Made by a program: the position numbers and the translations under genes
From: Plazaster borealis
Taxonomy: Eukaryota; Echinodermata; Asteroidea; Forcipulatida; Labidiasteridae
DNA: 64,000 nt
Reading direction: 5' to 3'
Assembly: GCA_021014325.1 (NCBI GenBank)
Contig: CM037467.1
Coordinates: 4,216,001 to 4,280,000, forward strand
The notes under the pieces: generated by a model
What the model was told of the DNA's origin: nothing
Database searches by the model: none
Seen by the model: the letters and a program-made list of their open reading frames with translations, nothing else
Shown: piece by piece, positions 1 through 11,203 of the stretch
How positions within the stretch are numbered: position 1 is the first letter of the stretch
How the letters are laid out: every line of letters starts with the position of its first letter

Positions 1-280
1 AACCACAAGTTTGACGTAAGAAGATAATAAATATTAAAGTCAGGGATCACACCCAAGTTTACGATACAACCTGAGAAGCGGCAGCAGAGGGATCACCTTA
101 AGGAAATGCGACTTTTTTTGTTTCTGATATCAAGAAATAACCCACCAGGGAAACTGACTGAGTGGTTTAAAATAATTTTGGGTTGAACGGAGAAAAATTG
201 ATTAGAGCAGGACTGGTCTTTGTTCAACCCAAATTCTTTTTAATTATAATAATGAGTAAGGGCTTCAATGGCTTACTAAC

Positions 281-3200
281 CTTACTGTCATTTATACAGC
301 AGCCAAAGTTGAGACGTCCCATGTTCTCAACCAGTATATCAAGTGTTGAATTCTCTTGGGCTGTGATGTTGATGGTGACATCAATATTACGCTGGAGGAT
401 ACCCATAGGAGTCTAATCAAGAATGAACAATAGGTTTGTTTTTCCTTGCAAATGGGACCCAAGTGTATATTAACCACTTCACGTCGGATGACGTGTTTTT
501 CCCGCCAATTTTTTCTTGAATGATTTATGGCAGATGTTTTTTAACTTCATTCAGATTTTCCTAAATTTTGTTTGCAGCAGCCGGATAGCTGTTGTTTACT
601 TCAACCCATACTTTCCATTGTGTAGCGTGCACAGGCATGCACCTACCAGGTTTTGCTTCGTTTCACCCATACACAGAGGGACAGGTTGTGGAAAAAATGC
701 CTAAAATCCCTTTCCAGGGGTTATTTTGTAACCCCCGATTCCAGACCTTTGTCCTGTTGTTGAACAAATGTGGCATACAAGAATGGACAGGCTGCAACCA
801 TTGTTCGTCTTTATATTCGGCTCAATGGTAGGTAACTCTGAGCGTTCCGAGATTCCAGCATACCATGGCAGATTTTTAACCTTTATTTGCTGTGCTTCTC
901 TTCAACCATTGTTTACAAGCTAGATTATGTATTTTGTCACATCCGTTCAAAGGCACAGGCATAGCGCCCTCATGTGTTTATATTAAGTCAGTCGGATTGT
1001 TTCACCATTGTCTCGGTTAGTTCACCTACGTCGAATAATCCAAGTGCGGACACTGGTAAGATTTATCCATTGGATTGTTACCTATGGTCTCAGTTAACTA
1101 TTTATCCAATGCGAAAGCGGCTTTCAAAACAGTCTAGCACCTACCTTATCAACGAGAACATATCCTCTATCATGAATGCCATTTATAGTTAGTGGTGGTG
1201 TTGTATTGTAGTTTGACCTCAGTGTAGTGCGATACAATATGAACCCAAAATTCTGTGAATCAAAATAGAATTATCCTTTCAATACAATACAATTTGTTTG
1301 AAATGTTTGTAATGGCACGCATTGATAATGAAATCAAATACATTAGAAGCTCCAACACAAGCACACACAAGTGTGTAAACACCTGCAATCGGGTGGTCGG
1401 ATTGGCGTAGTGGTATCTTTCCGTGCCTTCCACCTCTAGGACCCCCTTTCAAATCCCGCCGGGGGCACTATGTGGATTGAGTTTTCAGTCCCTACCTGAC
1501 TGTGTGGGTTTTCCCTGGAATAATTCTCTGGGGTTTTCCTCCCACATCTAAAACTGAAACTTCTTTCCTTGTCTTCTCCCAATTGGGTTCTTGGCTAGTA
1601 CAGTGATTAAGTTCGCTTGTCTGAGAGTCCTTGGCTTCACAACCCAAATAAATGAAATTAAATGAAAAACTCCACTCCACTCGCACGCTCAGGATTCCGT
1701 TAACCAGAGAAGTTAGAGTACATACATAAATTCATCTTAATCTCTGCGTTACAATACCAACCTGTTGCATGTCTTCCATGCTAATTGGATAAGTCGTTCC
1801 AATTGGTCCATACGGAGCTATCTTATCCAATGCATCATAGAGTGTAGCCATGCGACTCATTATTGTCTTCCCATAAGCGTATTTCTTGGTAGCAGCTGGA
1901 ATTTGACCCGGAGGTAGCTTTTTGTACTGCAACAAAATTAACAGTTCAAAAGTCAGAAGCAATTATAGAAAATTCCCTAGATTCCCAAGTTCATTAAAAC
2001 TAGCTATGATTGCATTCAACACTCTTTCCAGGATGGATCAGGATTAAAAATAGAATACTATACCCAGTCTTCACAGTCACAAAACCACAAACCACAGGTG
2101 TGGCCGTGTACAAAGCAACATGTGTAACAAATTGTAGGGAATTGAACACAAATCTTTTTACAATTTGTAGGGGATTAGGATAAAACAGTTTCATCAACAA
2201 AAGGGATGTCAATTATTCTCCCTGGATATCTTTTTTTTTTTACTGTCCGCTTCCTTTAACTGTCAAGATTTGGAAACGGATTTCAATGGGTTTTTTTATG
2301 GTTAATCGGTTAACCGCCTAAACGTCTCAACCCTCCTAAACGTTTATTATTAGTTTAAAAACAGGCTTTCAAAGTTTTTTTTAGTTATGAGACCCATTTA
2401 TGTAGAACCTTCTAATGGTTTACAAGGTGCTGCCGCACACTCAGCAGCCACTGCCAGAAACACTGGGGCAAACCCCTTCTCTTAGCGATAAGTGTAACTG
2501 AGTTCTGTTATTTGCATTACACAACGGCTTTACGTCCCAACCGAAGGATGAAGCGACTTGCTTAAAAACACCACAAGTGTCAAAACCGGGACTCTGCTGA
2601 TCAGAAACACCTGAGCTTGACGAGTCTAGTGCGCTTTACCGCTCGGCCATGACACATAATCGGTTCTAAATTATACAATTCATATGACATTTATGCTTAC
2701 TTTCCCAATGATTGTTCTTAAGGTATAGTATTTTTCATTCGGATCTCCAGCCTCTGATAGGGGTGCATCGTAATCGTAACTTGTCGGTTGAGGCAAGTAC
2801 AAGGTAAGATCTCCATTGGCTCCATTCCAATATGCAAAGTTGGTACCACCTTCAAACATGTACCTGCATTTAAAGGTAGGGTCATGGATTAGTTTTTTGT
2901 CAACGAAATGCTGATTTGTAGGCACAATTATCAAGAAAGATACAATCAAAAGTGACATGTGAAAGTTTCAGCTGAATACAGTGTCGACTTGTTGAGAAAA
3001 CAGCAAAGAAACTGTCACGGTGTTTTTCACAAGAATGTCAAATCCATCCACTTTTAGCAAGGTGACAGCAAGGTACCAACCCTCAGAAATCTGAGAAAAG
3101 AATCGTGCATGAATCGTTTCTCAGATTCAAATGTTTGTGGGTGAAAAATTCTCAAACCATGTTACTTCGAAGGGAATAGATTTACCAATCTATGACCATA

Positions 3201-6200
3201 CCTTTAAATAGATGTAACAATTGCATCAGGGAAGAATATTATTAGAATGTTTGGTTTATACCCGACACCGATATGTGATAAAATACGGTAAAGATAGTTC
3301 CGAATAGACACCATCTTTATAAGCAACTTGGGTTTGGGTTTTGGGCCGTGTCAAGCGTTCAAATTTGTCTACGCAGCCAAGTGGTTTACTGACCAATCAT
3401 GCAAGTAAGTAGTTATGCATAACGGATATTTGTACATTAAAATAATGACTATCATTACCCATAGAGATGGCCGGCATGCACACTGTGTGACGTCAGGTGG
3501 GAACTATTATTAATATTTTAAGATGGTGGCAAACAAGATACAGTGGGTAAAGATTTCCAAAATGCAGCAGTACCAGGTAAAAAGATCGAAGAGTAAAATA
3601 TCTCACACCTCTTTGAAGCATATACAGTGAAATTGCTTCAAATACAGTTAAGAATTAGTTGTAAAAATACTTGTTTTGCCATCTTTAAAATATGGCTCAT
3701 CAGGCAGATGTTTATATTCAGTTTCCTTGGCATTTAACGACTAATTTTTTAAATATTCCCCCTGGACAGGATGCCAGTACATTGCAGGTTATTCCCCAGC
3801 TCTCGCCAGTCCCCATTTGTACTCCTGGGTGGGGAGAAGCAATTATGATGCCTTGCCTAATAAAACAAGTTTCGAGACTGACCAGGCCAGGATTCGAACC
3901 CGCATTCTGCAAATTACAAAACTTGAGTCCACCGCCCTAGACCTCCAGACCACGAAACCCCACTTCTTCAAAAGTTAAGGATTAGAACTTACATATTGAC
4001 ATTAGCGCCGAGTTTCAAGATGGCATCTAATCCTTTAGCAACCTTTGATGTTACAACCGTCTGATGCTGCTCTCCCCAGTGGTCCAGCCAGCCTGTGTAG
4101 TATTCAGAATTGACCTAAATAAATAGATTCAAGCCAAAGATTTTAAACAGCCTTTCACGAAGTTTAAGGGTATAAGGCATTGATGGGTTTTTGGACGAGT
4201 TAAATTCATTTCCCAGCCTGTAGTTGTCAAGAAACACATCAAACATTCAACCTCATTAAAGGGGTTGTATACATTTGGTGATTGGAACCCATTGTTTGCT
4301 TCAATCCTATTTAGTTGTAGATATATACGATAAAACTAACCTGTGAAAATTTCATTTCAAAAGGTGGTAGCGTTTTTGAGATATTACCGAAAATCTGGAG
4401 CGGTTATGTCCATGCAGGAAGAATAATCTGCAATTGGAATACACAATCTGAGAAACGTTACTGCAGTAACGCTTCTCAGATTCAAGTTTTTGGGGATAAA
4501 AAGCGATACCTTTTTCTATAATTGCAGTATTTCAAAGTGAAAAGTTTCTCAAAATGCATTATACTATCCAAAGCTGCTGTACTTCTTACCAAGTAAGTTT
4601 TTATTGCCATAAATTTTCAGAGTCATTACCAAACGTATACAGACCATTTAAGAGCAGTTTGATCCTCGAGTGGTCTAGTACACAGACCTCAACTTCTGGT
4701 GTTGTCAGATGGTGGGCTCAGTTTACCAGTCAAGGCATTTGTGTCAATGGTACAATCAGTGAGCGTTCAGATTGATTTTTTAAATCTATTTTCCCCTTTA
4801 AATTTACTTACCAATGGTCCTTTTGGCTCATATTTTCTCTGCTCATCAAATAAAGTTTGTGGATCATCGACTGAAAGATCAAAAACAGACATTATATATA
4901 ATTTACAAAAGTTTCTCAAAGATTTCCACAACTGGTCCCAATGGACAGTTCCATTAAGCTTCATCCCCTTCCCTTTTTGACTTATCTTGACCATGAACAC
5001 ATGCCAAAAAGTCTGATAGTCCAACAAGTAATTAACCACGAGGGAAACTGACTGGCTAAATTCAATAAGGATTTGGGAGAACAAAGAAAAAACTGACTTG
5101 AACGGGATTTGAACCTGTGACCTCCCGGTTAGCGTGCTGGCACTCTACAAACTGAGCTATCTACCCCTACTGTTTGTGGTCTCTCTATTTTTTCAATATC
5201 TTTTTTCAGGGGCCAGTCAGAATCCAGTATTTTGTGTGTCGTGTGGCACTCGGCAGAACAAGAAGCACATGCTACCCTGGGTGCTGTTGACAAACAGTTG
5301 CTTATTATGGTGGCTCAATGAATTTGTCAATTTTCATTTAAATTGGGATTTTCAAGAAGTCCACTATTGTTAACATTATCAGTTACCTGCTCCAAAATCT
5401 ATCGTTGAGTATATTCCTTGTAATGTCCCACATTTCAGGTAGTTGTCCCCCGCCCCATCAGTTGAAAAGTACACGACATCGGTTCCAAGGTATGACTGGA
5501 AAAGATGCAGCAGATGACGCATGTACACATGATCACAGGCTGGGTAACTACCATACTCATTTTCAACCTGCCAAAATATGGAGTTAGGGTGGGGAGGGGG
5601 TGGAGAAAAAAAACAAACCAGAAGGTCAAACAGGAATCATGCATACTGTTCACAATGTTTTTTGTGACATATCGGCTTAACATTTTGTTAGATTGTATTA
5701 TTCCCACCACGTGAAGTTTCAAATTTTACTTTTTGGTATTACTTCGAAGTGCGTGGGTGGCTAGTGCGTAGAGAACTTGCCTCTCAACACTGTGAACCCT
5801 GGTTTGATACCCAGCTATAGGGACATATGTGAGTAGAGTTGTGCCTTGGTTCTCTTCTATGCCACGAGGGTTTACCTCCAGGCCCTCCGGTTTTCCTACC
5901 TCCGGGAAAAATCAAACACTTTAATGGGTCGGTGTGACTGGTGGCGATGTGGGTCAACGCACCTTTGCCTGTGGCATGACCACGTTGTAGCCGCGAACTT
6001 TGCAATAGACACTATTATGGTAATATGCGCCATGTTGATTGTGCCACAAGGGCCATGGTGCGTTGTTTATTTTCGAGCGGACATTTACACAATTCGTAAT
6101 TTCACACGTGCTTCTCACGCTGTGCGTCAAGTGTGATTATCAAGTTGCAGAGTATGAACAAAAACAATGCACCATGGTGCACGGGGCAGATTCAACATGG

Positions 6201-9200
6201 CGCCTACTACCATGAAAGGGTCTATTCAGCTTCTCAGCTGCAAGTAAGGATGATCATCCTCACATATTATTATTGGTTCTTATTTCCAGTGGTTCATGTT
6301 TTCCTTCTCATAGTACCTCTAGATGGTTTTCTATTCTTAACAAACCCATTGCACATGAAGTCGGGAGCCCTCACCAAGAGCGATGAGATTTCAATTCTTG
6401 AAGAAGGTGTTTACTGCCAGATCGAAGGTTGCGGGATTGTTTATAGATGCTGAGCATGTCCGAGATTAAAGTAGGGGCTTTTACCATTTAGTTTTATACT
6501 TTGGTCTTTACAGGGAAACAAAGATCCAAGGAAGTGGTTTTTGAAGCTTTGTATGGTTCTGATAATAAGAGGCAAATATTAATAGTAAACTTGCGGGTAT
6601 AACCATGTGTAAATGTCTTTTTGGAGGAGTGTTGGCTCTGAAAAGAGCTGTTGTGGTCTCAATCAATGTTTGCTTGTCTTCAGGAGAATGTTGGACTGCT
6701 GCTGATGTAAGGGTTAAAGTAACAAAGTTTGGTCTATCATTGTGCAGCTTCACAAGGCCCACCCTTCTTTACCTTTCAATAAAGATTATTACTGATTGAA
6801 CTTGCATATTGTCACCTACCTGAACTGATATAATTGGTCCACCATTGGCGTAGAGAAACGGCTTCACTTTTGGAAGTAAGACTCCCATCCACATGTCAAC
6901 ATACTTCAAGAATGCTGTTAACAAATTATTTTAAAAGCACATGAAACAAACAAATGATTAGCATCCTATAATTATCCATACAGGACTCCTATATTAAATT
7001 AGGATGACAAGTGATGCATGTTCAACCAATCAAATGACAGAGATCTGTGTGTGCAGTATATAAAATAGATTGGATTACTGATCCCTCTGCTGTTGCTTCC
7101 CAGGTTGTATTGTAAACTTGGGTGTGATCCCTGGCAATATGGCAGTTACAAGTTTAAATGGTTTCTAACTGGCACCCCAAACAAAAATATTGACAAAATA
7201 GGGAGACTGCCAACATCAGGGAAAGATAGCTCAGTTGGTAGAGCGCCGGCACGTTAATCCGGAGGTCACAGGTTCAAGTCGTGCTCCAGTCAATTTCTAT
7301 TTGTTCAACTCATGATGGATTATTGAAACATAGAGAGCATTGCAGGAAACAAGACAGAAAAAAAGGCTTCTGATCCTAGACCTTTATCATGGAGCAGCCA
7401 TCTTGTTTTTCTTCCATTCCAATCAATGTCACCAAACCGAGGCTGGAAGGGAAATAGTCAGGTCCCTTTTTTGGCACAATGAAAATCAGTAGTTATGACT
7501 GATATGGTTGACAGGGGACAAGGCAAAGATGGTGGCAACGAGATAAAGGTCTATTGTAGACAAACCTGGGTCAGACGTTCGCAGTTGGATGTCGTGATTT
7601 CTCAGCAGCCAAGATGGCAGTCCTCCCTTTAGATTAAATAATAATAACAAAAATACATTAGTAACAAACAATAAAATTTGTAATGTGAAACAATCATAAC
7701 ATCTTTAATCCATGTATACAAACAAATTGTTATTAAAAATGTAAGTAAAGTAAGTAAAGTCATCGGTTCTGGTAATGAAACCAAGGATGTCTCATAAGTG
7801 AACTTAACCACTGTAGCTCGAAGCCTGAGGAAACCTGTAAACAAGGGTTCTTGCTATGTGAACCAGACACACTGGGGTTAACCCCTACTCTTCTTTCGAC
7901 CCAATTTTCAGACTGTGTATTGGCAGGGCCAACTAAATCAGCCCCGTTTAAAAGGCATCTGATTGGTTACAACCATGGAGCTATAACAACACACCATGTG
8001 ACCTTAAAATGACATTTGTGAGAGTTCAAATTGTGACCCCAACAAAATTTGTGAAGTCAGCTTTGAACTTCTGTATGCCTTGAATGCATTAAGTGTTTCC
8101 AGATTTTGTATGTGCTATTTACGAAATAAAGAAAAATATTTACAGCTTGCTGGGTTGATTGTTTTTAGTGTAATGCCCTTCCATACCATGTCCCATTCTC
8201 CACAGATGTAAGGCCCAGCTCTGAGAATAACCAACAGCCCTGTCTCATTGGCAATGGTCAGGAATTGTTCTATACTGGCTCCATCCTTGAAGTTGTAGGT
8301 ACCAGGCGTTGGTTCATGCAGGTTCCATGGGACATACCTGTATTTCATTTGAAAGAATTCTGTTTTAATTTCAAATATATATATATTTTTTTAAAGCCAT
8401 TGACTCTGCTTGGGTGGAAACCTGAGGCCATTAACAATTGTTTGCATTTATACCATAGGTCCTTTTGGTTGGCAAGCAGTTTGCAACAGCAGGCCTGAGA
8501 AACCTGGGGCCATTAACAATTGTTTGCATTTATACCATAGGTCCTTTTGGTTGGCAAGCAGTTTGCAACAGCAGGCCTGGGAAACCTGGGGCCATTAACA
8601 ATTGTTTGCATTTATACCATAGGTCCTTTTGGTTGGCAAGCAGTTTGCAACAGCAGGCCTGAGAAACCTGGGGCCATTAAAAATTGGTTGCATTTATACC
8701 ATAGGTCCTTTTGGTTGGCAAGCAGTTTGCAACAGCAGGCCTGAGAAACCTGGGGCCATTAAAAATTGGTTGCATTTATACCATAGGTCCTTTTGGTTGG
8801 CAAGCAGTTTGCAACAGCAGGCCTGAGAAACCTGGGGCCATTAAAAATTGGTTGCATTTATACCATAGGTCCTTTTGGTTGGCAAGCAGTTTGCAACAGC
8901 AAGCCTGATGCTTCACGGAGGCAGCGGAGGCAATTGCCTCAATGCCCCTGGTCATTGGCTTGGTGCCCCTTGAAACATTCCAATAGAAACGGGCATGATA
9001 TTTGGTTCTTGGAAAAACAGTAGGAGCATTTTATCGGGTACATGGGCTAACTACATGTGCACACGGAATAAGTTATGATAGACATTTCAGGCTATTTAAT
9101 CACAATTTTTTGTATTTGTCCAAGGGCCAACAAATCGGATATCAGACTAAAGTAGGAAGAATATCATGCAGGCTGTAAAATTACAGTTTCCTCATACAGA

Positions 9201-11203
9201 AGCCCTTTAGGGCCTACAGAAGAGAAAATGCCTTGGTGCCCTTTCCTTTTCAAGAACAGCAACAGGCCTGCAACAGCTAATTTACATTTATTCAATTCCA
9301 AATATATTCAGCTCCCTTTTAGTACAGTAGGGCCCAATTTCATAGAGCTGCTTTTAGAGCAATAATTAGCAAACATTATCAGGATGCCAGTCAAAGATTC
9401 TACATGTGACATGGTATTTTGGCTGGTAACCTTATTCTGGTAAGCATAATTTGGTTGTGCTTGACTATTTTTTGTGCTTAAGCAGCTCTATGAAATTGGC
9501 CGTGGTAGGTGATGGGATTATGCCTTTGATGATACAAGCATTGAATTGGGCACACGGTCAGAGTTTGTCATGAGAAAGATATGTGACTATAAGGCCCTCG
9601 CAGGCTTGTCCTTTGAAAAAAATAGGTGGAAAAACAAGCCCACCCCCTTATTATTCAAATTATATGAGCCCCTTATTATTCAAATTATATGAGCCTCACT
9701 CACGTCTGAACAGCATCTAACCCAGCCATGTACATCTTAGACAATCGATCCTGCCAGTACAAGGGATGCACTCGGCCATAGTGAAGACTGCCAGCGATAT
9801 ACCGGAAAGGCTCACCATCTTTCAAAAAGGTGTTATTGTCATAGTCGATGGAGAAAGAACGAGCATCTGTTATCTGGTAATAATACAACCAAGGAAAACA
9901 TTTATGAAATCCATAACATTTTATGGAATGTAATTTAGTGACATTTCTCAGATTGTACTTTTGAAACAATATTTATTCTGGCTTTATGACGTATTATGAC
10001 GTTGCGATCCCACCATGGCGTGTCGTGGCCAAGCGGTGTAGTTCATCGGACCCAAGCTCTGGTGTTGTCAGCAGCAGAGTGTGGGTTTGAATCCCGGTCA
10101 TGACACTTGTGCCCTTGAGCAAGGCACTTAACCATAATTGCTTCGTTAAAAGTTGGGCAGGTAGTGAATTCTGCTCTACCACCAGCAAGGCTCCTAGTGG
10201 ATGATACCCATGCCTACATCCTTACGGACTGTGAAGGGGGTAACCCTGTTTCAGCCCCAGGAGTAGGTGGCAACGTGCCCCTGGTAGCAGTTGATTTGGG
10301 TCGATAGCCCAAATCAGTTAAGTGTAGCCCTCACCTTGAAGTGGCCGTCCATGGCCTTGTGATGGTAAGGTGATCTCTCATAAAAAAATCTTTTTTAAAG
10401 GAATCATGGGAATGGAATTTGTGGTCCGAGTGGACAGAGGGTGAGAAATATACAGACAGGACTGTGTATGAAATGGGGTGTCTGTTAATTTTTTATTATT
10501 TATTTTTTTAATTTTTTTATTTACGTCATCTTTAATGAGGGTAAGCTCCGATCAGCGCCCAGCACTGCTTTCCATGGAGGCCCTCAGTACGAATACTGTA
10601 TTATTAAAAAACATTATTACACCATTAAAATTGTTTAAAAAGTAAGGCACCATGGCTATGATGAGTTGACATTTTGTATTTTTATTTCTGTGATGATTCT
10701 CATCAAAGCCTGTTCAGCATCTAGATGAGGCATAAGCGCATCGGATGCCAGAAACACCAGGGCGAACCCCTTCTCTTAGTCTTAGCGATAAGTGTACTTC
10801 CTTGGGTCTTTTAGGTGCATTGATAAATAGTTCTTTACAACATCGTACAGGTAGGAATAGGGCTTTATATGTCCCATCTGAAGGACGATGGGTTTGTGTC
10901 TTGCTTTTAATTAAGGACACACGTGTCAGGATCGGAACTCGAGCCCACACTCTGCTGATCAGAAACACCAGAGCTTGAGTTTGGTGCTCTTAACCGCTCG
11001 GCCACGAGCCCACGACACGCCGAGGGCAAGGTTCTAACTATCTAAATTCCTTCCATCATGGATGACTTTCGATTAATAAAATCAAAATCTATTCTAAACA
11101 CACCTAAAAAAGCCAAGATTCTGGTTTATTTTACCTCAGTTCTGCTCAGGGCAATCAAAACAACCGCAAATACCAGATCCCCCAAGTAATTCATTCCATT
11201 CAT
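281..11203 (-). CDS. GLB1: Beta-galactosidase (GLB1-like, glycosyl hydrolase family 35), 3'-partial
   Basis: Lysosomal enzyme that removes terminal beta-galactose from glycolipids and glycans. Twelve coding exons on the minus strand: 11135-11203, 9704-9873, 8187-8337, 7566-7626, 6820-6914, 5387-5567, 4812-4870, 3993-4114, 2701-2863, 1762-1926, 1145-1252, 281-412. All join in phase with GT-AG borders to give 492 codons; the human protein is about 677 residues, so roughly the last quarter lies off the left edge. Exon 1 encodes a hydrophobic signal peptide (start [15 protein letters not shown]). Family motifs read directly: [43 protein letters not shown] (acid/base Glu about residue 186), [13 protein letters not shown] (nucleophile Glu about 266), [12 protein letters not shown] and [11 protein letters not shown]. 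The start could be either of two in-frame ATGs, 11203 or 11194. GLB1L paralogues cannot be excluded without the C-terminus. Confidence 0.93.
1395..1660 (+). repeat. tRNA-derived SINE (family 3) in beta-galactosidase intron 10
   Basis: Begins with a tRNA-like head (TTGGCGTAGTGGTATCTTTCC, then a B-box-like TTTCAAATCCCGCC) and continues with a tail containing TGGGTTTTCCCTGGAATAAT and TTCTTGGCTAGTACAGTGATT. A second copy in inverse orientation lies at 53215-53490. Confidence 0.65.
2393..2655 (-). repeat. tRNA-Ser/Leu-like SINE (family 2)
   Basis: On the minus strand the head reads GTGTCATGGCCGAGCGGTAA and continues through a long variable-arm region with CTGATCAGCAGAG. The tail contains TTAAGCAAG and GGACGTAAAGCC. 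The same family recurs at 10018, 10735, 23527, 33215, 51262 and 59690. Confidence 0.65.
3835..3962 (-). repeat. Diverged tRNA-like SINE head
   Basis: Minus-strand reading GGGGTTTCGTGGTCTGGAGG followed by a B-box-like GGTTCGAATCCTGGCC. Related to, but distinct from, the other tRNA-derived SINEs here. Confidence 0.45.
4260..4647. mobile_element. TTAA-flanked MITE in beta-galactosidase intron 7
   Basis: Flanked by TTAA on both sides (4256-4259 and 4648-4651). Ends are inverted copies: GTTGTATACATTTGG on the left and CCAAACGTATACAGACC on the right. The inside (AAAATTTCATTTCAAAAGGT, TCTGGAGCGGTTATG) recurs at 50226-50548 and, truncated, at 12790 and 18505. Non-autonomous; no ORF. Confidence 0.6.
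5085..5170 (-). repeat. tRNA-like SINE head (family 1)
   Basis: Minus-strand AGATAGCTCAGTTTGTAGAG (A-box) and GGTTCAAATCCC (B-box). The same head occurs in plus orientation at 7216-7300. The acceptor stem does not pair well by eye, so it is probably not a functional tRNA gene. Confidence 0.5.
5748..6010 (+). repeat. tRNA-derived SINE in beta-galactosidase intron 5
   Basis: Head GGTGGCTAGTGCGTAGAGAA and a B-box-like GGTTTGATACCC, followed by a tail with GAGGGTTTACCTCCAGGCCC. Seen once in this window, so the family assignment rests on the tRNA-like head only. Confidence 0.45.
7216..7300 (+). repeat. tRNA-like SINE head (family 1)
   Basis: Sequence AGATAGCTCAGTTGGTAGAG, then GGTTCAAGTCGTG. D-arm and T-arm boxes are recognisable, but the anticodon loop lacks a proper U33 context and the acceptor stem is unpaired. 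Called a SINE head rather than a tRNA gene. Confidence 0.5.
8422..8904 (+). repeat. 82-bp tandem repeat, about six copies
   Basis: In beta-galactosidase intron 2 a unit containing CCATAGGTCCTTTTGGTTGG and AGCAGTTTGCAACAGCAGGC recurs every 82 bp (at about 8459, 8541, 8623, 8705, 8787, 8869). Copies are nearly identical; the first three carry AACAATTG where the last three carry AAAAATTG. The period is not a multiple of three, so the overlapping small ORFs here are artefacts. Confidence 0.9.
9330..9501. mobile_element. Short MITE with inverted ends
   Basis: GGGCCCAATTTCATAGAGCT at the left is mirrored by AGCTCTATGAAATTGGCC at the right, enclosing about 130 bp without an ORF. Lies in beta-galactosidase intron 1. 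Confidence 0.6.
10018..10385 (+). repeat. tRNA-derived SINE (family 2)
   Basis: Head GTGTCGTGGCCAAGCGGTGT, B-box GGTTTGAATCCCGG, then CCTTGAGCAAGGCACTTAAC and a longer tail. Full-length-looking member of the family. Confidence 0.65.
10735..11022 (-). repeat. tRNA-derived SINE (family 2), inverse orientation
   Basis: Minus-strand head GTGGCCGAGCGGTTAAGAGC, then CTCTGGTGTTTCTGATCAGC and TTCGAGTTCCGATCC. Located in beta-galactosidase intron 1, about 110 bp from exon 1. Confidence 0.6.

Noticed and set aside
7216..7300. Possible functional tRNA gene
   Set aside because: D- and T-arm boxes are present, but the acceptor stem and anticodon loop do not hold; the same sequence recurs as a SINE head at 5085.
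8265..9023. Series of overlapping plus-strand open frames of 62-77 residues
   Set aside because: Repeat artefacts of the 82-bp tandem array inside a beta-galactosidase intron.
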